Positions 25,837 to 35,254 are shown, counted from the stretch's first letter. The stretch: DNA of 64,000 nt from JAUIAI01 sp050633665 (GCA_050633665.1 JBOEGY010000002.1:62001-126000); one strand, 5' to 3'. A program made the numbers and translations. Notes: generated by a model not told the origin, from the sequence alone.

Positions 25837-27744
25837 ATGGATGAATCTGAACTACGGCATTTTCTGAGTCAGTTGCCGAATCAGCCGGGCGTGTATCGAA
25901 TGCATGCTGCTGATCAGGCGTTGCTGTATGTCGGCAAAGCCCGGGATCTCAAAAAGCGAGTTTCGTCGTACTTCCAGAAGAACCTGTCCAGTCCGCGAAT
26001 CGCCATGATGGTCGGGCAGGTTGAAAGCATTGAGACTACGGTCACCGGGTCCGAAGCCGAGGCGCTGATTCTCGAAAACAATCTGATCAAATCGGGAAAT
26101 CCTCGCTACAACATTTTGTTTCGGGACGATAAGTCGTATCCGTATCTGAAGATTACAGATCAGCAATTTCCGCGAATTGCTTATTACAGAGGGGCGACGG
26201 ACCGAAAGCACACCTATTTCGGTCCGTTCCCCAATGCGTGGGCTGTAAAGCATACGATTCGCACCTTGCAGAAGGTGTTTCGATTGCGTAGCTGCGAAGA
26301 TACGGTGTTTTCCAACCGCACGCGGCCATGTTTGTTGCATCAAATTGAGCGTTGTACCGCCCCGTGCGTTGATGCGATCAGTGAATCGGATTATGCGTCC
26401 GATGTACAGGCTGCAACTCGGTTTTTGCGGGGTGACCATCAGGCTGTCCTGGGGCAACTCGAAGAAAAAATGATGGCGGCGTCGGAGGCACTGGAATTTG
26501 AAAGCGCGGCGGTTTACCGGAACAGGATGTCGGCTTTATCGAATGTTCTGCATCAACAAAACATGGAAACCGGTTCTGATGTCGATGCGGACGTGATTGC
26601 GATTATTGTGGGAGGGGGGCGAGTCTGTGTGAATCTGGCAATGGTTCGCGGCGGCCGGCACCTCGGCGACAGGGCGTTCTTTCCCAGTCATATTGCGACC
26701 GCTGCGCTGGGTGGGGGTGAAGCGCCCGCACCCGGATCGTCTGACCCGGCGCAGGGCCAGGCCGATATCGACCAGGAGGGTCGCCTGCTTCGACAAGAGG
26801 TGTTGCACGCATTCGTAGTTCAGCATTACGCCGAACGGGAAGTCCCCGCCGTGATTGTTGCTAATGTTGAGCTGCAGGATTCTGTCATTGAGTCGTTCCT
26901 GGCTGAGCGGGCCGGACGGCAGGTTTTGTGGGTTCGAAACCCACGTGAGCAACGTCGCCGCTGGCTTGATCTGGCTGAGCAAAACGCCCGGCTGGCGCTG
27001 GGGCGCCACCTGAGCGAAGCCGGGTCACAGCAGGCGCGCAGTAAAGCCCTGGCCGAGGCCTTGTCACTGGATGCGGGTACCGATCTGGATCGGTTGCGCA
27101 TTGAGTGTTTTGATATCAGCCACACGGCAGGAGAGGCGACGCAGGCCTCGTGCGTTGTGTATCAACACCATACGATGCAACGCAGTGAGTATCGGCGCTT
27201 CAATATTCGTGACATCACTCCTGGCGACGACTACGCGGCCATGCGTCAGGTGTTGCACCGCCGGTATTCGCCTGGCGCCAAGGGCGAGGAGGGACCGGTT
27301 GTTCCTGACATCGTGCTGGTTGACGGCGGAAAAGGGCAGATGTCGATGGCCAAGGAAGTTTTTGAAGAACTCGGTCTGCCAACCAGCAATCTGGTTGGCG
27401 TCGCGAAAGGGGCGGGTCGCAAGGTCGGCCTTGAGACATTGATTTTTCCTGATGCTCGCGAACCGCTGGCGCTGGGCCGCGAGTCCTCGGCGCTGATGCT
27501 GGTGGCGGAAATTCGCGATGAAGCCCACCGGTTTGCGATTACCGGCATGCGGGCGCGCCGAGCCAAGGCCAGACAAGCCAGCAGCCTGGATGGCATCGAA
27601 GGTGTTGGGAGTAAGCGACGCCAGAGGCTGTTAACTCGGTTTGGTGGTCTCCGTGGCATCATGGCGGCCAGTATTGAAGATTTGGCTTCTGTCGACGGTA
27701 TCTCGCGACAGCTCGCTGAGCACATCTACCGTCGACTGCACTAA
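25837..27744 (+). CDS. uvrC: UvrABC system protein C
   Basis: A 635-residue excision nuclease subunit that makes both incisions in nucleotide excision repair. The GIY-YIG domain is visible as GVYRM and LYVGKARDLKKRV, and the cysteine-containing segment RPCLLHQIERCTAPC follows. A UVR motif (about residues 210-240), an RNase H-like domain with VDGGKGQ, and C-terminal helix-hairpin-helix motifs complete it. ATG 25837 gives the normal start; the open frame extends 22 residues upstream into nagZ. The stop overlaps pgsA (TAATG). The uvrY regulator usually upstream is absent. Confidence 0.95.
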   Translation: MDESELRHFLSQLPNQPGVYRMHAADQALLYVGKARDLKKRVSSYFQKNLSSPRIAMMVGQVESIETTVTGSEAEALILENNLIKSGNPRYNILFRDDKSYPYLKITDQQFPRIAYYRGATDRKHTYFGPFPNAWAVKHTIRTLQKVFRLRSCEDTVFSNRTRPCLLHQIERCTAPCVDAISESDYASDVQAATRFLRGDHQAVLGQLEEKMMAASEALEFESAAVYRNRMSALSNVLHQQNMETGSDVDADVIAIIVGGGRVCVNLAMVRGGRHLGDRAFFPSHIATAALGGGEAPAPGSSDPAQGQADIDQEGRLLRQEVLHAFVVQHYAEREVPAVIVANVELQDSVIESFLAERAGRQVLWVRNPREQRRRWLDLAEQNARLALGRHLSEAGSQQARSKALAEALSLDAGTDLDRLRIECFDISHTAGEATQASCVVYQHHTMQRSEYRRFNIRDITPGDDYAAMRQVLHRRYSPGAKGEEGPVVPDIVLVDGGKGQMSMAKEVFEELGLPTSNLVGVAKGAGRKVGLETLIFPDAREPLALGRESSALMLVAEIRDEAHRFAITGMRARRAKARQASSLDGIEGVGSKRRQRLLTRFGGLRGIMAASIEDLASVDGISRQLAEHIYRRLH

Positions 27745-28340
27745 TGAAACCCACTTCCGAAGTCCCGGCCCCACGGCCTGCCAGCGGAGTCAACCTCCCG
27801 AATCTGCTCACCTGGGGACGGGTGTTGGCTATCCCTTTACTGGTGGCCGTGTTTTATCTGCCACTGGAAGTGTCCATGCGAAATCAAATTGCCACTGGCA
27901 TCTTTTTGCTGGCGGCAATAACCGACTGGCTGGATGGCTATCTGGCCCGCAAACTCGGTCAAATGACGGCATTTGGCGCATTTCTTGACCCGGTCGCTGA
28001 CAAGCTGTTGGTGTGTGCTGCACTGGTCGTCCTGGTCAGTCTTGGGCGGGTTGAGGCGCTGGTGGCCCTGGTTATCATTGGCCGTGAAATCACGATTTCA
28101 GCGCTGCGCGAATGGATGGCCAAGATTGGTCAGTCGACCAGCGTGGCGGTCCAGGGATTAGGCAAAGTGAAGACCGCCGTCCAAATGACGGCGATTCCTT
28201 TGTTACTGCTTGACGAGGGTTTTGGCGGGCTGCCCATTCGACTGCTTGGGCAGATTTTGATCGTTGTTGCAGCCGTCTTGACGGTCTGGTCGATGTTTTA
28301 TTATCTGCGCCGTGCATGGCCCCACTTGCGCGACTCGTAA
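27744..28340 (+). CDS. pgsA: Phosphatidylglycerophosphate synthase
   Basis: A 198-residue integral membrane enzyme of the CDP-alcohol phosphotransferase family that makes phosphatidylglycerol phosphate from CDP-diacylglycerol and glycerol 3-phosphate. The metal-binding motif is split across DWLDGYLARKLG and FLDPVADK (about residues 68-92). It shares one base with the uvrC stop. The uvrC-pgsA-tRNA order matches E. coli. Confidence 0.94.
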   Translation: MKPTSEVPAPRPASGVNLPNLLTWGRVLAIPLLVAVFYLPLEVSMRNQIATGIFLLAAITDWLDGYLARKLGQMTAFGAFLDPVADKLLVCAALVVLVSLGRVEALVALVIIGREITISALREWMAKIGQSTSVAVQGLGKVKTAVQMTAIPLLLLDEGFGGLPIRLLGQILIVVAAVLTVWSMFYYLRRAWPHLRDS

Positions 28341-28353
28341 TCATCGCTATAAT
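28326..28353 (+). promoter_or_regulatory. Candidate promoter for the tRNA cluster
   Basis: TTGCGC (28326-28331) and a perfect TATAAT (28348-28353) are separated by 16 bases, with a CTCG stretch after the -10. It overlaps the end of pgsA and lies 45 bases before tRNA-Gly, so it could drive the tRNA genes independently of pgsA. Confidence 0.55.
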
Positions 28354-28398
28354 CTCGTTCTTGCCTAACAAATGTTGGCAAGAAAGCAGCAAGCCGGT

Positions 28399-28474
28399 GC
28401 GGGGATAGCTCAGTTGGTAGAGCGCAACCTTGCCAAGGTTGAGGTCGCGAGTTCGAGACTCGTTCCCCGCTCCA
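28399..28474 (+). tRNA. tRNA-Gly (GCC)
   Basis: A 76-base tRNA. The acceptor stem GCGGGGA/TCCCCGC pairs fully; the D arm AGCTCAGTTGGTAGAGC, anticodon loop CTTGCCAAG with anticodon GCC, and T arm GTTCGAGAC are regular. CCA is encoded. It corresponds to glyW of E. coli by position after pgsA. Confidence 0.97.
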
Positions 28475-28577
28475 ATCGTTCCGGATAGCTGCTAGCCAGC
28501 CTCAGTCTTGAGGTCAGCCGGGTCCCAATCGCGGGGTACCGTGCCTGGCACTGTGGTGGTAGAGAGTCGCTGACAGC

Positions 28578-28651
28578 GGCGGGGTGGCAGAGTGGTCATG
28601 CAGCGGACTGCAACTCCGTGTACGCCGGTTCGATTCCGACCCCCGCCTCCA
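28578..28651 (+). tRNA. tRNA-Cys (GCA)
   Basis: A 74-base tRNA with acceptor GGCGGGG/CCCCGCC, anticodon GCA in GGACTGCAACTCC, T arm GGTTCGATTCC and encoded CCA. It matches cysT by position and sequence. Confidence 0.97.
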
Positions 28652-28974
28652 GTTTCAGCTGTAACGGTATGCCTGCCTAACGGTCTAAGGGTCTAAGGGT
28701 GATACTGGCTTCACTGGCTCTATCGGCTTAATCGGGCTTTATCGATTTCAAGCGAAACGGTATCGGCCCATCTTCCCAACCCTCTGGGCAGAAATTTTCC
28801 CCGTCAGCCGGTTTTACCCGTAACAGGCGTTACGCTACCGTTGCGGCGATGCAGTTGTTAACGACCGTCAAACCAGGGGTGTTTTTCAAAGAATCGTCGG
28901 GCCGGTCAGATCGGCCAGTTTGCTTTGCGACCCACTGATTCGCCAGCAAGGGTAAACTCCTGACAAATCTAGAA
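28652..28974. other. Spacer between tRNA-Cys and tRNA-Leu
   Basis: 323 bases without a gene or strong structure that I can see. A short repeated stretch (GGTCTAAGGGTCTAAGGGT, about 28682-28700) is the only notable feature. The cluster is probably one precursor transcript or has a second promoter for tRNA-Leu. Confidence 0.5.
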
Positions 28975-29061
28975 GCGGATATGGCGGAATCGGTAGACGC
29001 AACGGACTTAAAATCCGTTTCCCGTAAGGGAGTGGGGGTTCAAGTCCCCCTATCCGTACCA
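28975..29061 (+). tRNA. tRNA-Leu (TAA)
   Basis: An 87-base tRNA with a long variable arm. Acceptor GCGGATA/TATCCGT, anticodon stem ACGGA/TCCGT with loop CTTAAAA and anticodon TAA, variable hairpin TCCCGTAAGGGA, T arm GGGGTTCAAGTCCCC and encoded CCA. It matches leuZ of E. coli by position. Confidence 0.97.
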
Positions 29062-29158
29062 GATCATTTAAGAGTACAGCTAGTCCAATTGGCCCGGTTG
29101 GAGTCCCCTGGAGTCCTCATGACCGGGCGTTCGAAATGAGAAGAATCGGAGGAAACCA

Positions 29159-30127
29159 ATGAAAAACGCTTTGCTATTTGGCGCACTCACCGCCGCCGCA
29201 ATCAGCGCGGCCCCAGTTGCCAGTGCCGCACAACAATTCATCTCTATCGGTACCGGCGGTGTGACGGGTGTTTATTACCCGACCGGCGGCGCTATCTGCC
29301 GCCTGATCAACAAAGGTCGTAAAGAGCACGGCATCCGTTGCTCTGCAGAGTCTACTGGCGGCTCAATCTACAATATCAACACAGTGCGAGCCGGTGAACT
29401 CGAGTTCGGTGTGGCCCAGTCTGACTGGCAGTATCATGCCTATAACGGCACGTCCAAGTTTGCTGATAAAGGCAAGTTCGAAAAACTTCGCGCGGTATTC
29501 TCTGTTCACCCTGAGCCGTTTACGCTGCTGGCTCGTGCTGATACCGGTATCAAGTCATTCGAAGACCTCAAAGGCAAGAAAGTCAATGTCGGCAACCCCG
29601 GCTCCGGCCAGCGCGCCACGATGGAAATCGTGATGCAGGCCTATGGCATCAAGATGGGTGACTTTGCACTGGCTGCCGAGCTAAAAGGGTCGGAAATGGC
29701 TCAGGCGATCTGCGACGGCAAGATCGACGCGATGATTTATACGGTCGGACACCCGGCTGCGGCGATCACTGAAGCCACAACGACTTGCGATATCAACGCT
29801 GTTGACGTCAAAGGCCCGGCCATTGATAAGCTCGTGAAAGATAACTCTTTCTACCGGGTCGCCAGTATCCCCGGCGGCATGTACAAAGGGACTGACAAAG
29901 ACGTCTCTACCTTTGGTGTCGGGGCGACGTTTGTGAGTTCGTCTGACGTTTCGGAGAAGGTTGTCTACACCGTTGTAAAAGCCGTGTTCGATAACTTCAC
30001 CGATTTCAAGAAGCTGCACCCGGCATTTGCCAACCTGAAAGAGTCAGAAATGATTTCTGACGGATTGTCTGCGCCGCTCCATGATGGTGCAATGAAGTAC
30101 TACAAAGAGCGCGGCTGGCTCAAATAA
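29159..30127 (+). CDS. TAXI-family TRAP transporter solute receptor
   Basis: A 322-residue periplasmic binding protein. A signal peptide (residues 1-23, ending VASA) is followed by the TAXI hallmark SIGTGGVTGVYYPTGGAICR. Such receptors deliver small organic acids, often glutamate-like or dicarboxylic compounds, to a fused TRAP permease; the substrate here is unknown. A ribosome site CGGAGG is 6-11 bases before the ATG. The permease follows after a hairpin terminator, and a second TAXI receptor is encoded at 46033-47046. Confidence 0.9.
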   Translation: MKNALLFGALTAAAISAAPVASAAQQFISIGTGGVTGVYYPTGGAICRLINKGRKEHGIRCSAESTGGSIYNINTVRAGELEFGVAQSDWQYHAYNGTSKFADKGKFEKLRAVFSVHPEPFTLLARADTGIKSFEDLKGKKVNVGNPGSGQRATMEIVMQAYGIKMGDFALAAELKGSEMAQAICDGKIDAMIYTVGHPAAAITEATTTCDINAVDVKGPAIDKLVKDNSFYRVASIPGGMYKGTDKDVSTFGVGATFVSSSDVSEKVVYTVVKAVFDNFTDFKKLHPAFANLKESEMISDGLSAPLHDGAMKYYKERGWLK

Positions 30128-30153
30128 GCCGACATTCTGAACCGGCTGAACTG

Positions 30154-30187
30154 AAAGGGTGGGGACGACTTGTCGCCACCCTTTTTT
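30154..30187 (+). terminator. Intercistronic terminator after the TAXI receptor gene
   Basis: AAGGGTGG pairs with CCACCCTT, with CGAC/GTCG pairing inside, followed by six T residues. It lies between the receptor and permease genes, so most transcripts probably end here and receptor is made in excess over permease, a common layout for binding-protein operons. Confidence 0.8.
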
Positions 30188-30285
30188 GTTATTTTTGCCC
30201 GCTTGTTTTGAGGTTCGGGCTTTTTAAGTCATATTCCAAACAATGAGTCACAAATGGCTCAATCCAATAATTTCGGAGAGCAGGA

Positions 30286-32907
30286 ATGGCGGAGAATATT
30301 GCGGCAGATAAATTGGACGATTTCGTTGCCGAAATTGATTCTGGCGGTCGTAAGCCGCTTGGCATGGTGGCAAACCTAATTGCCTCAATCGCTTTTGTCT
30401 GGTCGTCGTTCCAGTTGTTCCTGGCCTCAAGTATTCCGTTCTGGCTGAGCCAGAATATCGGGGTCAATCTGGTGTTCAATAACCAGGAGGCGCGGCAAAT
30501 CCATCTGGCGTTTGCGATTGCGTTGGCCACTCTTGCATTTCCGCTATTCAAGAAAAGCCCCAAGACCCGCATTCCATTGTATGACTGGATACTCGCGATT
30601 CTTGGCGTGACCAGTTGTCTGTATCTGCTGGTGTTCAAAGATGATATCGCCAACCGGGCGGGTCTCCCGACAATCGCCGATCTGATTATCTCCACGATTG
30701 GTATGGTCTCGATTGCAATAGCGGTTTTCCGTTCACTCGGGTTACCGATGCTGATGGTCGCCAGTGTGTTCGTGCTCTATGTCTTTGCCGGTCACCTATC
30801 GTTTATGCCGGAAGTCGTGCAATGGAAAGGCGCGTCGTTCAGCAAGGCTATGTGGCATTTCTGGATGCAGACCGAAGGCGTGTTCGGCGTCGCGCTGGGA
30901 GTTTCGGCCAGTATGATTTTTCTGTTTGTCTTGTTCGGCTCATTGCTTGAACGGGCCGGCGCTGGCAATTACTTTATTCAACTGGCGTTAGCGTTGCTTG
31001 GCCATTTGCGTGGCGGTCCGGCCAAAGCGGCCGTGGTTGCCTCGGGGCTGAGTGGTCTTTACTCCGGGTCTTCCATTGCGAACGTGGTGACCACTGGCAC
31101 GTTCACGATACCGCTGATGCGCAAGACCGGCTTTACGCCGGAGAAAGCCGGCGCGGTTGAGGTCGCCTCTTCAACCAACGGCCAATTGACGCCACCTGTG
31201 ATGGGCGCGGCGGCCTTCCTGATCGCTGAATTCACCGGCATCAGCTATACCGACATCATTCGCCATGCCTTATTGCCGGCGCTGGTGTCTTACATTGCGC
31301 TTTTTTATATTGTCCACCTGGAGGCCATGAAATTGGGGCTACAGGGAATGCAGCGACCGCCAGCCCGGTTAACCGTGATTCAGAAACTATTGGGCGTGCT
31401 CAGTGGTTTTATCGGCATCGCTGTGCTTGGCGGGATTGTGTATTACGGTCTGGGATCGGTCGCCGAGGCGTTTCCTGACCGAACCGCATTGGCTGGGGCA
31501 GCGGTTTTCCTGGTCATGTATCTGGTTCTGATTACCGTCGCCGCCCGTCGTCCGGATCTGGAAGTGCAAGACCCCAAAAGCTTCTCGGTTCTGCCACACG
31601 TGCGCGATGTCGCCTTGACCGGATTGCACTATCTGCTGCCAATTGTTGTGTTGCTCTGGTCCATCTTGATTGAACGTTTGTCACCGTCATTGTCAGCCTT
31701 CTGGGCGTCGGTCGCGATGGTCTTTGTCGTGCTGACCCAGGACGTCCTGAAAGGCATTATTCGCGGTGATGGGGCGATCGGAACAAACCTTTCGACCGGT
31801 ATCTCCAATTTTGCTGACGGGATGATTTCGGGTGCCCGGAATATGATCCCGATCGGGGTAGCCACCGGTGTCGCCGGCATCATTATTGGCACGGTCTCTC
31901 TGACCGGCGCGCACCAGGTTGTTGGCGAGTTCGTTGAGTTCTTGTCGGGCGGCAATCTGATGTTGATGCTGTTCCTGGTGGCGGTCATGAGCCTGATTCT
32001 TGGCATGGGCCTGCCAACCACTGCAAACTACATCGTGGTGTCGTCTCTAATGGCACCCGTGATTGTCTCGGTCGGCGCTCAGTCCGGGCTGGTCGTACCG
32101 CTGATTGCAGTTCACATGTTTGTTTTTTACTTCGGCATTCTGGCCGACGATACGCCGCCGGTCGGACTGGCCGCATTTGCTGCGGGTGCTATCTCGGGAG
32201 GTGACCCGATCAAGACTGGTATTCAGGGCTTTACCTACGACATTCGTACTGCCTTGCTGCCGTTTTTGTTCATCTTCAATACCGAACTGCTGCTTATTGA
32301 TGTCACTTTGTTCAAGGCAGTGTTCATCTTTGTGATTGCCACGATTGCCATGTTGTTGTTTGCAGCCGCAACCCAGGGGTTCTTTCTGACCCGTAGCCGG
32401 ATCTGGGAAACAGTGGCCTTGCTGTTGATTTCGTTTACCTTGTTCCGGCCCGGGTACTGGCTGGACCAGGTGGCTCCGCCGTACGAAAGACTGGGCGGAG
32501 ACACTGCACTGGTTCAAGCGGCAGAGGTTCCTGACGGCGGGTCAATGCGTATGATTCTCAACGGTCCGGACTTTGATGACCCGGATAAAACCACCCGCAT
32601 GACGGTCGTGGTGCCACTCGGGGCTGGCGGCGACGGTCAGAAACGACTCGAGAAGGGGGGGCTGATGTTCCGTCAGGGTGAGCCCTCACCGGACGGCACA
32701 ACCGCTCTGGACGAACCTCTGGCCGGTACGGCTTTCTACACCAAGCTCCAGAAGTTTGATTTCTTCGGCGATCAACCCGTCGTGATTGAAACCGTTGAGA
32801 AGCCAACCGACCGGATCGCCAAAGAGGTGTTTTATATTCCGGCTGTCTTGCTTCTGTTGCTGGTGATCTTCCTGCAAAAAGGCCGGGCCCGGAAAGCGGC
32901 GGCATGA
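30286..32907 (+). CDS. Fused TRAP transporter permease (TAXI type) with C-terminal soluble domain
   Basis: An 873-residue membrane protein that fuses the small (DctQ-like) and large (DctM-like) TRAP subunits, as in TAXI systems. Many hydrophobic segments run from about residue 28 to 730. Conserved large-subunit motifs include SGLYSGSSIANVVTTGTFTIP, STNGQLTPPVMGAAAF and GMGLPTTANYIV. After the last transporter helices a soluble stretch of about 100 residues (about 735-845) and one final helix form a DUF3394-like tail. It should move the ligand captured by the upstream receptor using an ion gradient. The end overlaps the next gene by four bases. Confidence 0.92.
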   Translation: MAENIAADKLDDFVAEIDSGGRKPLGMVANLIASIAFVWSSFQLFLASSIPFWLSQNIGVNLVFNNQEARQIHLAFAIALATLAFPLFKKSPKTRIPLYDWILAILGVTSCLYLLVFKDDIANRAGLPTIADLIISTIGMVSIAIAVFRSLGLPMLMVASVFVLYVFAGHLSFMPEVVQWKGASFSKAMWHFWMQTEGVFGVALGVSASMIFLFVLFGSLLERAGAGNYFIQLALALLGHLRGGPAKAAVVASGLSGLYSGSSIANVVTTGTFTIPLMRKTGFTPEKAGAVEVASSTNGQLTPPVMGAAAFLIAEFTGISYTDIIRHALLPALVSYIALFYIVHLEAMKLGLQGMQRPPARLTVIQKLLGVLSGFIGIAVLGGIVYYGLGSVAEAFPDRTALAGAAVFLVMYLVLITVAARRPDLEVQDPKSFSVLPHVRDVALTGLHYLLPIVVLLWSILIERLSPSLSAFWASVAMVFVVLTQDVLKGIIRGDGAIGTNLSTGISNFADGMISGARNMIPIGVATGVAGIIIGTVSLTGAHQVVGEFVEFLSGGNLMLMLFLVAVMSLILGMGLPTTANYIVVSSLMAPVIVSVGAQSGLVVPLIAVHMFVFYFGILADDTPPVGLAAFAAGAISGGDPIKTGIQGFTYDIRTALLPFLFIFNTELLLIDVTLFKAVFIFVIATIAMLLFAAATQGFFLTRSRIWETVALLLISFTLFRPGYWLDQVAPPYERLGGDTALVQAAEVPDGGSMRMILNGPDFDDPDKTTRMTVVVPLGAGGDGQKRLEKGGLMFRQGEPSPDGTTALDEPLAGTAFYTKLQKFDFFGDQPVVIETVEKPTDRIAKEVFYIPAVLLLLLVIFLQKGRARKAAA

Positions 32908-33809
32908 AGATTCTGGTCACCGGAGCGACAGGCTTCATTGGGGGCTCGGTCGCCGCGGGTCTGATGGCCGCCGGTCACGAGGTTATTGGGCTGGTGCGGT
33001 CAGCGGAACGGGCTGCTCAGGCCGGGCAGCACGGCATGAAGACAGTGATTGGCTCTCTCGATGATCACGCGATGCTTGCCCGCGAGACATCTGCCTGCGA
33101 TGCAGTCGTGAATGCGGCGGATGCGAATGATGCTGGTTCTGCGTTGGCCATGCTGGAGGCGCTGGCCGGGTCTGACAAACTGTTTCTTCACACCAGTGGC
33201 TCCAGTGTCATCGGAACCCGAGCAAAAGGTGAGGCGGTCGAAGCGATCTACGACGAGACAACGCCGTTCGAGCCATCGCCTGCCCGGGTTGGCCGGGCCA
33301 CATTGAATCGTGAAATTCTGGCCTACGCTGACAAGCGCGTTCGGGCCGTAATCATCTGCCCGAGTCTGATTTACGGGTGCGGCCACGGCGTCAACAAGAA
33401 CAGCATGCAGATTCCCTGGCTGATTGATCTGGCGCGCAAAGTCGGCGCGGCTCAGCATATTGGCTCCGGCGGCAATATATGGTCCAACGTCCATATCGAT
33501 GACTTGATTGACTTGTATCTACTGGCTATGGAGCTTGCACCGCCTGGCGCATTTTATTATGCAGAGAACGGTGAGAATTCCATGTTGCAGGTCTGCCAGT
33601 CGATTGCCCGGATGCTGGGTTTGTCGACGCCGGTTCAGAGTATTTCGGTGGAGCAGGCTGCCAGCCACTGGGGCGAAGGGCCGGCACATGACACCATGGG
33701 TTCCAACAGCCGGGTTAGAGCGATTCGCGCCCGTCAGGAGTTAAACTGGCGACCCGGCGCGTTGCCGCTTCTTGAAGAAATCGAGCGCGGTTGTTACTCA
33801 GTAGCGTAA
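32904..33809 (+). CDS. NAD(P)-dependent epimerase/dehydratase-like protein (extended SDR)
   Basis: A 301-residue protein with the nucleotide-binding start KILVTGATGFIGGSVA. The middle contains HTSGSSVIG, where the catalytic Ser is expected, but the usual YxxxK is not obvious (VGRATLNREIL lies where it would be). It therefore resembles atypical SDRs that act as reductases or NADPH sensors. It overlaps the TRAP permease by ATGA, suggesting coupled expression and perhaps action on the imported compound. Substrate unknown. Confidence 0.75.
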   Translation: MKILVTGATGFIGGSVAAGLMAAGHEVIGLVRSAERAAQAGQHGMKTVIGSLDDHAMLARETSACDAVVNAADANDAGSALAMLEALAGSDKLFLHTSGSSVIGTRAKGEAVEAIYDETTPFEPSPARVGRATLNREILAYADKRVRAVIICPSLIYGCGHGVNKNSMQIPWLIDLARKVGAAQHIGSGGNIWSNVHIDDLIDLYLLAMELAPPGAFYYAENGENSMLQVCQSIARMLGLSTPVQSISVEQAASHWGEGPAHDTMGSNSRVRAIRARQELNWRPGALPLLEEIERGCYSVA

Positions 33810-33846
33810 TTGCAAAATGCGCCAGTCCTTCGCAGAGATTCAGACT

Positions 33847-34554
33847 TTAGCGGGGGGCGGCACTCCCGGCATCGGTTTTGTTAAGCGCCCGCTCAATAGC
33901 CGGCCAGGCGGTGTTAAGCAGTGTTTCCTGTACCTGGCTGGTTGGGTGAATTCCGTCTGCTTGGAATGAGTTCTCGCCGCCAACGATCTCACTGAGCAGG
34001 AATGGGACCAGTTCTGCCTGATGCTGCTCGGCGGTTTGCTTGAAAATTGCGGCGAATTTCTCGGTGTAGGCCCGGCCGTAGTTTGGCGGTACCCGCATAC
34101 CAAGTACAACGACTTGCGCGCCTTGCTCGCGGGCCAGTCCGCTGATTTTGTCTAGATTCGCGGCAGAGCTGTTCAAGTCCAACCCACGTAAGGCATCGTT
34201 GCCGCCAAGTTCCAGCAACAGCAGATCTGGTTGATGTTTGCTCAGCAGACGGGCGATTCGAGTGCGCCCGCCGGCAGTGGTTTCGCCACTGATACTCGCG
34301 TTCACGACTTTCCAGTCAGGTAGCCGTTTTTGCAATAGTGCGACCCAGCCTGTGCCACGAGGCAGCCCGTATTCGGCTGAAATACTGTCGCCAAGAACCA
34401 CCAGGGTCCGTTGACTGGCCCCGGTTGGCGCGTCGGCTGCTATTGCCGGTCGTTCGCAGACCCACACAATTGTCGCTAGACTGATGGCCAGCGCCAGCGC
34501 TGTATTCAGCAGGCGACGGCCAGGCCCGTTCTGGGGTGTCATTAATCTTCTCAT
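33847..34554 (-). CDS. tesA: Periplasmic esterase / acyl-CoA thioesterase I (TesA-like)
   Basis: A 235-residue SGNH (GDSL) hydrolase. A signal peptide or anchor (about residues 15-40) leads into VVLGDSISAEYGLP with the nucleophile Ser, GGND in block III and DGIHPT with the Asp/His in block V. The enzyme hydrolyses thioesters, esters and lysophospholipids in the periplasm. It is divergent from the YbbA-like ATPase gene (16 bases between starts), the conserved tesA-ybbA pairing. Confidence 0.9.
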   Translation of the reverse strand: MRRLMTPQNGPGRRLLNTALALAISLATIVWVCERPAIAADAPTGASQRTLVVLGDSISAEYGLPRGTGWVALLQKRLPDWKVVNASISGETTAGGRTRIARLLSKHQPDLLLLELGGNDALRGLDLNSSAANLDKISGLAREQGAQVVVLGMRVPPNYGRAYTEKFAAIFKQTAEQHQAELVPFLLSEIVGGENSFQADGIHPTSQVQETLLNTAWPAIERALNKTDAGSAAPR

Positions 34555-34570
34555 CGGAATCTATTCCTTC

Positions 34571-35254
34571 ATGTTTGCTATTGAGGTCAGGCAGTTAACA
34601 AAACGTGTCAAGGACGCGGATGGTTGGCTGACCATTCTTGACAATATTGACTTCACTCTGAATCAAGGGGAAACCCTGGCCATTGTTGGTGCGTCCGGCT
34701 CGGGTAAATCTACCTTGCTGGGTTTGCTTGCCGGGCTGGATACCCCCACTTCGGGATCTGTTACGGTTACCGGCACCTCATTGTTCGATCTTAACGAAGA
34801 CCAGCGCGCCAGTTGGCGCGGTTCGAATCTGGGGTTTGTCTTTCAGAATTTCCAGCTTCTGCCCCAGATGACGGCGCTTGAAAATGTCTTGCTACCGCTG
34901 GAGCTTGCCGGAGATGCGGATGCTGCGCCGAAGGCCAGGGCCATGCTCGAGCAAGTGGGACTGAGTGATCGGCTGGCGCATTATCCAAGAACCCTGTCCG
35001 GAGGAGAACAGCAACGTGTGGCGCTGGCGCGGGCATTTGCGGCCGGCCCCGGCTTGTTGTTCGCCGATGAGCCGACCGGCAGTCTTGATTCGGCTACGGG
35101 CGAACGGATTATTGAATTGTTGTTTGCGATGAATCGCGCCGCCGGAGCAACCCTGGTGCTGGTTACTCACGACAACGCGCTTGCCGCGCGTTGCTCGCGC
35201 CGCCTGAGCCTGCAGGCCGGCAGGATTGATGCTGCGGACACTTCACTGGCTTAG
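34571..35254 (+). CDS. ybbA: YbbA-like ABC transporter ATP-binding protein
   Basis: A 227-residue ATPase of the LolD/MacB/FtsE group. Walker A GASGSGKST is at residues 40-48, the signature is LSGGEQQR, Walker B is LLFADEPTG and the switch His is LVTHD. ATG 34571 gives a normal start; the open frame extends 29 residues into the tesA promoter side. In E. coli ybbA is followed by the permease ybbP; here the next gene is pgi on the other strand, whose end overlaps by 12 bases, so no permease partner is adjacent. Confidence 0.88.
   Translation: MFAIEVRQLTKRVKDADGWLTILDNIDFTLNQGETLAIVGASGSGKSTLLGLLAGLDTPTSGSVTVTGTSLFDLNEDQRASWRGSNLGFVFQNFQLLPQMTALENVLLPLELAGDADAAPKARAMLEQVGLSDRLAHYPRTLSGGEQQRVALARAFAAGPGLLFADEPTGSLDSATGERIIELLFAMNRAAGATLVLVTHDNALAARCSRRLSLQAGRIDAADTSLA

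Noticed and set aside
28682..28700. Short repeat of GGTCTAAG units in the tRNA spacer
   Set aside because: Only two to three imperfect copies; not a CRISPR or a mobile element.
28399..33809. Possible integrated island using tRNA-Leu as attachment site
   Set aside because: No integrase gene and no repeat of the tRNA 3' end seen downstream; the TAXI transporter after the tRNA cluster is not evidence of integration on its own.
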